Shown here one piece after another: positions 1 through 6,521 of a DNA stretch of 8,173 nucleotides. The notes beneath the pieces were generated by a model. The model searched no databases. It had not been told where the DNA came from and saw only the letters and a list, made by a program, of their open reading frames with translations. Positions within the stretch are counted from its first letter, which is position 1; the number at the start of each line of letters is the position of its first letter. The stretch spans positions 1 through 8,173 of the forward strand of contig JANWLI010000136.1 of NCBI GenBank assembly GCA_025450975.1. The letters run 5' to 3'. Both the position numbers and the translations under genes were made by a program. This stretch comes from Candidatus Kapaibacterium sp. Lineage in GTDB: Bacteria; Bacteroidota; Ignavibacteria; Palsa-1295.

Positions 1-1
1 A

Positions 2-406
2 ACACACTATGTTACTGATGCTGAAGCAGTTGCCGGAATATACCCGACTGCGAAGTTTGAAGTAGTTCCACGGCACGGAAATATCGATTCGCTCATCATG
101 ATCGATAGCAGGTATAGAGAATTTGTCACATATGGACCCTCGAATTCCGTTATAGTAACAGGGCACACCTATAAAAATGGTGTGAAGGTCCCGTTCGTCT
201 TCGCAAGTGTAGCCGTGTTTGAGAGCGAATTCACATTCACGCCGAAGCTTATACTTGAAGGCAGCGGCCACCACGAACTCCGAATGCGTTTTCTTAGCCA
301 GTTAGCATTCGATGCAAACGGTGCGGTCATGGATCCGAACGACTTCCGTAATCGGCTCATGATCGAATCGAACCTGCAGAGTTCAATAGGATTTTTCCGG
401 CTCTAA
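2..406 (+). CDS. Hypothetical exported/lipoprotein-family protein, 3' part only (paralog of the next gene)
   Basis: The frame is open from base 2 to a TAA at 404-406 and gives 134 residues; the start lies before the window. An internal ATG at 98 exists, but the homology to the neighbour begins before it, so it is not the true start. The protein aligns over its visible length with the C-terminal half of the product of 643-1545. Shared points are a GIY..KFE segment, a GH...NGV..PF segment followed by a short beta-rich stretch, and a C-terminal DPxDxxNRxxIE motif. I do not recognise a named family. Proteins with this layout (GxY..ikfe, then a DP.D..N...I ending) are, from memory, common as small lipoproteins in Ignavibacteria-like genomes, so a lipoprotein N-terminus outside the window is likely but unseen. 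The reading frame and the paralogy are seen; the cellular location is inferred. Confidence 0.75.
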   Translation, partial: THYVTDAEAVAGIYPTAKFEVVPRHGNIDSLIMIDSRYREFVTYGPSNSVIVTGHTYKNGVKVPFVFASVAVFESEFTFTPKLILEGSGHHELRMRFLSQLAFDANGAVMDPNDFRNRLMIESNLQSSIGFFRL

Positions 407-483
407 AGGTGAATCTGGTGTACAGAGTGGGGAATGTATGCCGGAGGAGCCTGAGAGTCGGGATCTTTTGATCGCCTGATCCT

Positions 484-513
484 CTCCCGTGCTCGTATAC
501 AGCAGCACGGGAG
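484..513. repeat. Perfect 10-bp inverted repeat (hairpin), possible terminator of the upstream gene
   Basis: Arms CTCCCGTGCT (484-493) and AGCACGGGAG (504-513) are perfectly complementary, with a 10-base spacer that contains the palindrome GTATAC. It lies 78 bases after the stop of the first gene and 129 bases before the next start. No run of T follows on either strand, so it is not a classic intrinsic terminator. It may still act as an RNA 3'-end stabiliser or a factor-dependent terminator. The rest of 407-642 shows no convincing promoter or small gene. Confidence 0.5.
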
Positions 514-642
514 TCGAGTCGGGTGGCTTCTTTACAGAGAAGTTTTGTGCTAACGGACTCCCCCGCTCACCCGTGAATAACCCCCGAAAGAAGATACGAC
601 AAACTAAGCTGGTATTCACATTTCTAAACGTTAAGAAAAACG

Positions 643-1545
643 ATGATCAAGACACGCTATTCAGCATTTCTACTATTCGGCATGCTCTTCCTCGGCGCAT
701 GGACGATGAGCGGATGTTCGGATTCGGGTTCGCCTCAGGACTCGAATAACAACATGAGTTTCTCCACACAACTATCGTCATCGACGATACGATCGTCTGG
801 AACGACCGGCAAGTTCGAGCCGGAAAGCCATGGCGCCCGCGTCGATTCGTTAAAAGTTACCTACGTTGGCATGATCGTAAGCGGCCTGAAAATGCATATG
901 ATCGGCGGCGTACCGGAGGACGACGATACAAATTCGACAAAGTCCGGTCACGACATTACGAGCCACGACCATGGTAATGGCAAAAGCCAGGACGGCAAGA
1001 AGGATAAAGATGATAAAGATAAGGATGACGATGATGACGACGATGACGATATCATTATCATCAACCTCGACAAACATCATTATGGAACGGTCATTACCGG
1101 TCCATACCTGCTTGAGTTCGATTCGGCGGGAACACACCTGGTAACGCGTGCAACGATCCCTCCCGGCATCTACGATCGGATCAAATTCGAGATCCACAAG
1201 ATCCGCGGTGCTGCCAACGACCCGTTCCTCAATGATTCTGCGCTCGTGCAATTTCTGTCCAACGATGCAACGATCATTCTTCGCGGTCATGTATGGGATA
1301 ACGGTGTGATGTACCCGTTTACCTACTACAGCCGTGTAAATGCAAATCTTCAGGTCCATTTCGATCCGGCAATCGTGATCGAAGACGAGATCCCGGCAAA
1401 TGTATCGCTGACGTTCGAACCGGGCATGGTATTTTCCTCGCCGTTTAGCTTCGGACGTCCGATCGATCCACGCGATTCGGATAACCGCAAACATATTGAA
1501 GCGGCGATCAAGCTTGCATTCAAGATGGCGAAAGCCCTCAATTAA
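643..1545 (+). CDS. Putative lipoprotein with Asp/Lys/His-rich insert, unnamed family
   Basis: The product has 300 residues. The N-terminus is a lipoprotein signal: basic start (MIKTR), hydrophobic core at about 8-20, and a lipobox-like MSGC with the acylated Cys at 25. This predicts an envelope lipoprotein. Residues 26-65 are Ser/Asn-rich linker. A beta-type segment at 68-88 is followed by a long charged insert (about 91-147) with HDH, HH, repeated KD/DKD and nine consecutive Asp at 128-136. The conserved part follows: a GPYLLEF segment near 153, PPGIYDRIKFEIHK at 173-186, a GH..DNGV.YPF segment near 215-226, and DPRDSDNRKHIE at 275-286. The last two blocks recur in the gene just upstream. 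The overall plan loosely recalls DUF4382-type lipoproteins, but I cannot assign it. The start at 643 fits the signal peptide; the leader is A-rich (TTAAGAAAAACG) with no strong Shine-Dalgarno. Metal binding by the acidic/His tract is conceivable but inferred only. Confidence 0.85.
   Translation: MIKTRYSAFLLFGMLFLGAWTMSGCSDSGSPQDSNNNMSFSTQLSSSTIRSSGTTGKFEPESHGARVDSLKVTYVGMIVSGLKMHMIGGVPEDDDTNSTKSGHDITSHDHGNGKSQDGKKDKDDKDKDDDDDDDDDIIIINLDKHHYGTVITGPYLLEFDSAGTHLVTRATIPPGIYDRIKFEIHKIRGAANDPFLNDSALVQFLSNDATIILRGHVWDNGVMYPFTYYSRVNANLQVHFDPAIVIEDEIPANVSLTFEPGMVFSSPFSFGRPIDPRDSDNRKHIEAAIKLAFKMAKALN
997..1050 (+). repeat. GAT/GAC/AAG trinucleotide-like tract encoding Lys/Asp run
   Basis: Within the lipoprotein gene, codons 119-136 are exclusively Lys and Asp codons. 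The stretch ends in nine Asp codons (1024-1050), a mixture of GAT and GAC. The tract is an imperfect trinucleotide repeat. It could change length by slippage in steps of three without breaking the frame. Its antisense reads as Ile/Val-rich and gives a spurious long reverse ORF. Confidence 0.75.
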
Positions 1546-1560
1546 TAGCAGTTTACCCCG

Positions 1561-1611
1561 TTGCGCCGGAGACGTGTCGTAGTGCCATTGGATTCATAGT
1601 CTCCGGCGCAA
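1561..1611. repeat. Perfect 13-bp inverted repeat with 25-base loop after the lipoprotein gene
   Basis: TTGCGCCGGAGAC (1561-1573) pairs perfectly with GTCTCCGGCGCAA (1599-1611). The first arm begins 15 bases after the stop codon at 1543-1545. The GC-rich stem would be stable, but the loop is long and no T tract follows on either strand. It lies between two convergent genes. It may be a 3'-end processing or stability hairpin, with the T-tailed hairpin at 1670-1728 doing the actual termination. Confidence 0.6.
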
Positions 1612-1669
1612 TTGCGGGATATATATAAGAGATGAAGAGATATAGCAAACGTTTCGTCTCGTAGCGGAT

Positions 1670-1728
1670 GAGCAGGCAAAAGGAGTCCTGGTGCGTGTAA
1701 ACACCAGCCTTTTGCCTGTTCGATTTTT
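1670..1728 (+). terminator. Intrinsic terminator between convergent genes
   Basis: The outer stem GAGCAGGCAAAAGG (1670-1683) pairs with CCTTTTGCCTGTTC (1708-1721), with one G-U pair. A 4-base bulge (1684-1687) follows on the left side. The inner stem is CTGGTG/CACCAG (1688-1693 with 1702-1707), with an 8-base loop. Five T residues follow at 1724-1728 on the plus strand, so it reads as a terminator for the rightward gene 643-1545. In the leftward direction the stem lies just past the stop of the minus-strand gene (1738) but no T run follows. It could still help to end that transcript. Confidence 0.75.
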
Positions 1729-1737
1729 ATACGAGGT

Positions 1738-3207
1738 CTACCAAAGAATAACAGGAAGAGTGTAGCGCCGAGCGTCCTGCTCTATCGTACACATATAGAG
1801 GCCATTGGAAACACCGCGCACGGAGACGCTGTAGCCTTGAGCTATACGCTCGATCGTAACCGGCATCTCATTTCCAAGTACGGAATGAAGCTTGATCCTC
1901 GCATCTGAGGAAGTCCTGAGTGTAAAATTGTTTCTGGCAGGATTTGGATGGATCGTCGGCGCAGCATTATCCGGACGCTCGTCAACATCATTGAAATCTT
2001 TGAGCGTCATACGGTAGATCGCTGCAGTGCCGGCATCGGATGAGAGATAGATATGCTCTCCAGTCGAATCCTGCACAATGCCGCAAGGTCTTCCCCAATA
2101 GCTATACTCGATCGAATCGGTGAGAAAGCCTGCGAGGAAGGTATCGCGCGTCCAGAGCTTCGAATCTTTATCCTGTTGAAAGCGAAGTACGTCGTAACCG
2201 AGACCGATAGGACGTCCGCCTTTCGAACTTCCGTGGCGAGCAATGAGTAACGTCTTTGGCGGCGCCTGGAAATAAATGCGGGGATCGGTGTAAAAGATGA
2301 TCCCCATTGGAGTAGAATGTGCTTCGAGTTCGATCGGCGCAACCTGCATGGACGCCACTTTTGCAGAGTCGGCAGCCGTGATCGGCAGAATGGCCTGATA
2401 CTCAGGGGTTGCAGTAAAATCGACCCAGACTATATCACTATGCGCAAATGGCCATCCATAGAAGCCGTTATCGACGATCGGGCTGACGATCTCCGGCGGG
2501 ATGTCATCGCCAATGCCGTCGCGATCGGCGTTTGTAGCCCAGAGTTGGTTCAGCTCCGGGTCGATGGAAAGGCCGATGGCATTGCGTAGGCCGGTTGCAT
2601 AGACGCGACTTGCAGATCCGCTTAGGTTGAACTGCATGATCGTGCCACGCTGTGGATTTTCTTCACGACAGGCATTGCACGATGCACCAACGCTAAGGTA
2701 AATGTTGCGGCCGACGGTATCGACAAAAACTGTTCGCGTATAATGATTATAGGGACCGCTGGAATGGATCCCGGTAATAAATGGCTGTTCACTTTCGAAG
2801 GTCCCGTCCTGGTTCATATCGATGAACTTCCTGACGCGATCGGGCTCGGCAACATACATGGTATCGCGCCAGATGAAAAGGCTATGCGCAGAGTCGACAG
2901 AAGGTGCAGCGACAAATGTTGAATCACCGAGACCATCGCCATCGAAATCGGGTATAGCAAAGATCTGATTTGCTTTGATATCGGCAACATACAGGACGTT
3001 ATTGGGGCCGATAGCCATGAAGCGCGGTTTTTGAAGGCCGCTGCCTACGTAGAAAAGCTTGACTTCGTACTGACTGTTTACGCGAAGTTCATGGCCGGGC
3101 TCAAGACGTCCGGCGAATTTATCCGGGATCACGATCTGCTGCGTTTCGATCTGAGCATATGCGCCTGAGCATAAAAGGGTCGTGAGGATGAGGAAAAGAT
3201 GTCTCAT
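1738..3207 (-). CDS. Secreted sorbosone dehydrogenase-like beta-propeller with T9SS C-terminal sorting domain
   Basis: The product has 489 residues from the ATG at 3207. A TTG at 3234 would add nine residues, but the ATG directly begins a signal peptide (cleavage expected after AYA, residue 18) and has AAGG seven bases upstream. Residues about 45-400 match the glucose/sorbosone dehydrogenase (PQQ-type six-bladed propeller) family. Visible blocks are a propeller strand near 60-75, HYTRTVFV at 155-162 (its His is a candidate active-site residue by analogy with soluble PQQ glucose dehydrogenase), SVGASCNAC at 172-180, ATGLRNAIGL at 204-213, LWATNADRDGIGDDIPPE at 222-239 and NGFYGWPF at 247-254. 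Residues about 419-489 form a Por_Secre_tail-like domain starting HPNPARNNF, which directs export by the type IX system and surface attachment or release. The gene begins 71 bases after the carB stop on the same strand, so cotranscription is possible but functionally unexplained. Substrate and PQQ use are not shown by the sequence. Confidence 0.88.
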   Translation of the reverse strand: MRHLFLILTTLLCSGAYAQIETQQIVIPDKFAGRLEPGHELRVNSQYEVKLFYVGSGLQKPRFMAIGPNNVLYVADIKANQIFAIPDFDGDGLGDSTFVAAPSVDSAHSLFIWRDTMYVAEPDRVRKFIDMNQDGTFESEQPFITGIHSSGPYNHYTRTVFVDTVGRNIYLSVGASCNACREENPQRGTIMQFNLSGSASRVYATGLRNAIGLSIDPELNQLWATNADRDGIGDDIPPEIVSPIVDNGFYGWPFAHSDIVWVDFTATPEYQAILPITAADSAKVASMQVAPIELEAHSTPMGIIFYTDPRIYFQAPPKTLLIARHGSSKGGRPIGLGYDVLRFQQDKDSKLWTRDTFLAGFLTDSIEYSYWGRPCGIVQDSTGEHIYLSSDAGTAAIYRMTLKDFNDVDERPDNAAPTIHPNPARNNFTLRTSSDARIKLHSVLGNEMPVTIERIAQGYSVSVRGVSNGLYMCTIEQDARRYTLPVILW

Positions 3208-3278
3208 AAAGGTACCTTGCGTCTTTGAAAACAAGAACCCTGAATCAATCCACTTGTTTCAGAACAGCTCTGGTCGGA

Positions 3279-4766
3279 TCAGCTTGCAGCAGCTGCTAGC
3301 CGCAACTCTTCCTCGCGTTCGACGATCTGCTGAAGCTGATCGATGAACCAGGGGTCGATCTTCGTAGCTGCGAAGATCTCCGTTGCCGACATCCCCAGCT
3401 TCATTGCATAGCGTACCGAGAAGATCATGTCGGTACGTCGGAGGCCGAGACGTTCGCGGATGATCTGCAGCGTACGGAGACGTTCTGCATCGTCCATCTC
3501 TTCGATGTTGAATTCTTCTTTCCCATCGGAGCCGAGGCCGTGCCTTCCCTGCTCAAGCGAGCGAATGGCTTTCTGGAAGGCTTCTTTGAATGTGCGGCCG
3601 ATAGCCATGACTTCGCCAACAGACTTCATCTGGACGCCAAGCTGTGACGATGTCGCTTCGAGGCCTTTGAACTTCTCGAAATCCCAGCGCGGGATCTTCA
3701 CAACGCAGTAATCGATGACAGGCTCGAATGAGGCCGGCGTCGTCTTCGTGATGTCGTTCGGAATTTCATCGAGTGTATAACCAACAGCAAGCTTCGCCGC
3801 CATCTTTGCGATCGGGAATCCCGTTGCTTTCGATGCAAGCGCTGACGAGCGCGAGACTCTGGGGTTCATCTCGATGATCAGTATCCTACCATCATCGGGA
3901 TTAACCGCAAACTGGATGTTCGAGCCGCCAGTATCGACGCCGATGGCACGGATGACTTTGATGGCTGCGTCGCGCATCTTCTGGTACTCTTTGTCGGTCA
4001 GCGTTTGTGCCGGTGCGACTGTGATCGAATCGCCGGTATGGACACCCATCGGATCGAAGTTCTCGATCGAACAGATAATGACAACATTGTCGGCAATGTC
4101 GCGCATCACTTCAAGTTCAAATTCCTTCCAGCCGAGGATGGATTCTTCGACCAGCACTTGCGTGACGGGCGAGGCATCGAGTCCGCGGCGGACGACTTCT
4201 CTGAACTCTTCCATATTGTAGGCAATGCCGCCGCCGGTGCCACCGAGCGTGAAGCTCGGTCGGATGATGGCCGGAAAGCCAACGGTATCGACCATCTCAA
4301 GCGCTTCTTCGACGGAATGTACAAAACCGCCGCGCGCCATTTCGAGATTGATCGACTTCATTGTGGCTAAAAATTCTTCGCGATCTTCAGCGCGCTTGAT
4401 CGCATCGGGCTTGGCGCCGATCAGCTCAACATTATACTTGTCGAGAATGCCAAGTTTGTGAAGCGACATCGCCGCATTTAGTGCGGTCTGTCCGCCCATC
4501 GTCGGGAGGATGGCGTCGGGTCGTTCTTTTGCGATTACAGCTTCGATATACTCGGGTGTGATGGGCTCGATATAGGTCGCATCTGCCATTTCCGGATCGG
4601 TCATGATCGTCGCCGGATTCGAGTTGATGAGTACGACCCGGTACCCTTCCTCGCGAAGCACTTTACAGGCCTGGGCCCCGGAATAGTCGAATTCGCAGGC
4701 CTGGCCGATGACAATGGGTCCCGAGCCGATAATAAGTATGGTATGGATGTCCGTCCGCTTTGGCAT
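3279..4766 (-). CDS. carB: Carbamoyl-phosphate synthase large subunit, N-terminal half only (split CarB)
   Basis: The product has 495 residues; the usual CarB has about 1070. It makes carboxyphosphate and carbamate from bicarbonate, ammonia and ATP for pyrimidine and arginine synthesis in the cytoplasm. The start MPKRTDI and the following GSGPIVIGQACEFDYSG match the family N-terminus. The carboxyphosphate ATP-grasp residues known from E. coli CarB are all at the same numbers: R129, R169, E215, H243, Q285, E299, N301, R303 and R306. The glycine-rich loop TLGGTGGG is at 173-180. The oligomerisation region begins about 403, but the protein stops at 495 just after the conserved DPWF segment (471-474) with an Ala-rich end. 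The second ATP-grasp and the allosteric domain are absent. The bases after the TGA (3279-3281) encode no CarB continuation in any frame before the next gene, so this is not a local frameshift. Split carB genes are known in Aquifex and methanogens. The second half must be elsewhere, or the gene is a remnant; intact active-site residues favour a functional split. Confidence 0.93.
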   Translation of the reverse strand: MPKRTDIHTILIIGSGPIVIGQACEFDYSGAQACKVLREEGYRVVLINSNPATIMTDPEMADATYIEPITPEYIEAVIAKERPDAILPTMGGQTALNAAMSLHKLGILDKYNVELIGAKPDAIKRAEDREEFLATMKSINLEMARGGFVHSVEEALEMVDTVGFPAIIRPSFTLGGTGGGIAYNMEEFREVVRRGLDASPVTQVLVEESILGWKEFELEVMRDIADNVVIICSIENFDPMGVHTGDSITVAPAQTLTDKEYQKMRDAAIKVIRAIGVDTGGSNIQFAVNPDDGRILIIEMNPRVSRSSALASKATGFPIAKMAAKLAVGYTLDEIPNDITKTTPASFEPVIDYCVVKIPRWDFEKFKGLEATSSQLGVQMKSVGEVMAIGRTFKEAFQKAIRSLEQGRHGLGSDGKEEFNIEEMDDAERLRTLQIIRERLGLRRTDMIFSVRYAMKLGMSATEIFAATKIDPWFIDQLQQIVEREEELRLAAAAS

Positions 4767-4773
4767 ATTCCTG

Positions 4774-4781
4774 CAAATTTA
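4774..4781 (-). promoter_or_regulatory. Candidate Bacteroidota-type -7 promoter element for carB
   Basis: On the minus strand the octamer TAAATTTG fits the TAnnTTTG -7 consensus of the Bacteroidota primary sigma factor. It ends eight bases before the carB ATG, so transcription would start almost at the start codon, giving a leaderless or very short leader. No clear TTG -33 element lies about 20 bases further upstream (the nearest is TTTCG). The match may be by chance. Confidence 0.25.
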
Positions 4782-4835
4782 CGGAAGATATGTGACGAAA
4801 TCCGGAGGATAGGTGTCTTATAATATATCGGCATC

Positions 4836-6392
4836 ATGAAAATACTCTTCAGCCTCATTACCATCGTGTTGGCTTCGCACCTGTCAGCGCAGCCAGAACC
4901 ATTAGACAACACGTTTAATGATAGCGGGAAAGTATATACGAAATTTGACCAATTCTCACGTTCAAAAAAAATAGTAGTCCAACCCGATGGGAGGATACTG
5001 TTTCTTGGGCAAACGGGCAACCCAAGTAATTATGTAATTGCTCGCTACCTCAGCGACGGCGCATTAGATCCGTCATTTGGCGACAGCGGTGTGGTCGTCG
5101 AAGATATGAATAACGGCATACCAAATTCTATACATCTTTTTTCTAATGGCAAAATTCTCATTGGCGGACAGGCAAATTACGATTCTCATTCAATAAGTGA
5201 TTATGCACTGATTCAGCTATTGCCGAATGGCTCATTGGACACAACCTTTGGGCGAGGGGGGAAAGTTACTGGACGACTCGATTCCACCCGTCAAAATTTG
5301 ATCACTACTGTCATGGCCTCGGATCTTCGCATTATTGTCATCGGACAATATTTCGGGCCTTCGTATCCGGACACCATGATGCGAGGGTTCTTGATGAGGT
5401 TTCATCTTGATGGTTCACTTGATACGACCTTCGGTAATAAAGGAGCCAGTACTTTCGATTTTCAAAATAATGGTGGACATATCCTTGATGCGGTCCTTCT
5501 GCCGGACTCACGAATTGCCGCAGTATGTTCAGAAGATGATGGGGAAAAAGATAGCCGACTGCACGTCCGTTTTTTTGGATGGAATGGCAACTATGAATCG
5601 AGCATTGAGCCTCGGGGCGAACAGTTTTTCCATGCTAATTACGGGGCCAGTATCTGTAAGACTGCTGATAATAAGTTGATCATCGCCGGTCCGGCGCGAA
5701 GACCGAATCCGATCAACATGCTCGTTGCCGTTAAACTAACCGGTGATGGATGGCGTGACATATCATTTAACTTTGGCCCCTCTTTGATCGGAGGAGGCTA
5801 TATCCATGATGTTGCTGTTACGGAAAGTAAGGATGGAAGTATTTATATTACAGGAGAGGCTGCTTACGAATCAGGCGGCAACACAAATGTGCTCTTTCTA
5901 ATAAAATGTTTACCCGACGGTAGTCGTGATACATCATTTGGAAACCGAGGAGTTCTTCTTCCAGCTCCTGTCGGTGGGGATATCGCCGAGTACAGTGCAG
6001 CGATTGCGGCTGATTCCAATAATAGAATTTTAGTTGCTGGAGTATTCAGTACGAACTTCCTATACGATCAACGTACGATCGTGATCAAACGATATATCGA
6101 TCACCCGGTTGCTAATGTTGACATTGGGACGGATGTCTCAAGTCTGGCCGTGCATCCTCACCCTGTATCGAACAAACTAACTCTCGGCTACCGTATTGAA
6201 AGGGCAGAAGCCGTTTCCTGCCTTCTGTACGACATGGAAGGGAGATTAATCAGAACACTTTTTACTGGACATCGAACAGCTGGGAGCCATACAGAATTAA
6301 TCACTATTACCGATCCAATTAGGCCGGGAGCTTACTTTCTACACCTGCTGACACGAACGGTAAAGCAAACTGCCTCTCTTATTTTTAAATGA
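4836..6392 (+). CDS. Secreted delta-60 repeat protein with T9SS C-terminal sorting domain
   Basis: The product has 518 residues. The signal peptide MKILFSLITIVLASHLSAQ is cleaved after SA (about 18). Residues 23-420 carry delta-60-type repeats (the LDxTFGxxG pattern, TIGR02608-like). The repeat cores fall at 23 (LDNTF), 77 (LDPSFG), 134 and 195 (LDTTFG), a degenerate one near 253, 307 (RDISF) and 363 (RDTSFG), so they are spaced 54-61 residues apart. Between cores, segments such as VQPDGRILFLGQ and SNGKILIGGQ give the expected propeller-like strands. Residues 437-518 are a T9SS sorting tail starting VHPHPVSNKLTL and ending VKQTASLIFK. The role is unknown; such proteins are usually large secreted or surface proteins. 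The gene is divergent from carB with 69 bases between starts and has no strong Shine-Dalgarno; a TATAAT at 4819-4824 is close to the ATG. By eye its base composition is more AT-rich than carB (17 of 60 G+C at 5101-5160 against 36 of 60 at 4201-4260). Confidence 0.88.
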   Translation: MKILFSLITIVLASHLSAQPEPLDNTFNDSGKVYTKFDQFSRSKKIVVQPDGRILFLGQTGNPSNYVIARYLSDGALDPSFGDSGVVVEDMNNGIPNSIHLFSNGKILIGGQANYDSHSISDYALIQLLPNGSLDTTFGRGGKVTGRLDSTRQNLITTVMASDLRIIVIGQYFGPSYPDTMMRGFLMRFHLDGSLDTTFGNKGASTFDFQNNGGHILDAVLLPDSRIAAVCSEDDGEKDSRLHVRFFGWNGNYESSIEPRGEQFFHANYGASICKTADNKLIIAGPARRPNPINMLVAVKLTGDGWRDISFNFGPSLIGGGYIHDVAVTESKDGSIYITGEAAYESGGNTNVLFLIKCLPDGSRDTSFGNRGVLLPAPVGGDIAEYSAAIAADSNNRILVAGVFSTNFLYDQRTIVIKRYIDHPVANVDIGTDVSSLAVHPHPVSNKLTLGYRIERAEAVSCLLYDMEGRLIRTLFTGHRTAGSHTELITITDPIRPGAYFLHLLTRTVKQTASLIFK

Positions 6393-6433
6393 GATAATTG
6401 TACAAGAAAATCTAATATTCTTATAAGCACCCA

Positions 6434-6449
6434 TGGCATACATCTTGCA
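6434..6449 (+). promoter_or_regulatory. Candidate sigma-54 (-24/-12) promoter for the beta-barrel gene
   Basis: TGGCATA (6434-6440), four bases, then TTGCA (6445-6449). This fits the sigma-54 consensus TGGCAYR-N4-TTGCW, with the invariant GG and GC pairs separated by exactly ten bases. The predicted transcription start is near 6460, giving a leader of about 60 bases before the ATG at 6522. The site lies outside any coding region, 41 bases after the preceding stop. The RpoN gene and an enhancer-binding protein are not in the window, so activity is inferred. Confidence 0.5.
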
Positions 6450-6467
6450 ACCTAATCCTTAAATATA

Positions 6468-6481
6468 GCCATGTAAATGGC
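6468..6481 (+). other. Small 5'-leader hairpin
   Basis: GCCAT (6468-6472) and ATGGC (6477-6481) form a 5-bp stem with a GTAA loop, a few bases after the start predicted from the sigma-54-like element. It may stabilise the 5' end of the mRNA. The stem is short enough to arise by chance. Confidence 0.25.
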
Positions 6482-6521
6482 CTCCCCGTGCTCACCATAA
6501 ACAGAAAGAAGGATTGGCACG

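Noticed and set aside
850..1494. A 214-residue open frame on the minus strand opposite the lipoprotein gene
   Set aside because: It is Ile/Val-rich only because it is the antisense of the Asp tract. It has no signal or family features and lies wholly within a well-supported gene on the other strand.
3208..3234. Earlier TTG start for the sorbosone dehydrogenase-like gene
   Set aside because: The ATG at 3207 starts directly with the signal peptide and has AAGG at a usable distance.
3235..3281. Possible frameshift cutting carB short
   Set aside because: Reading the bases past the TGA in each frame gives no CarB-like continuation, and the next gene's signal peptide begins within about 75 bases. 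A point frameshift therefore cannot explain the half-length product.
4819..4824. TATAAT as a -10 box for the delta-60 gene
   Set aside because: It is only 11 bases before the ATG, no -35 element is visible, and Bacteroidota primary promoters use a different consensus. It is probably part of an AT-rich stretch.
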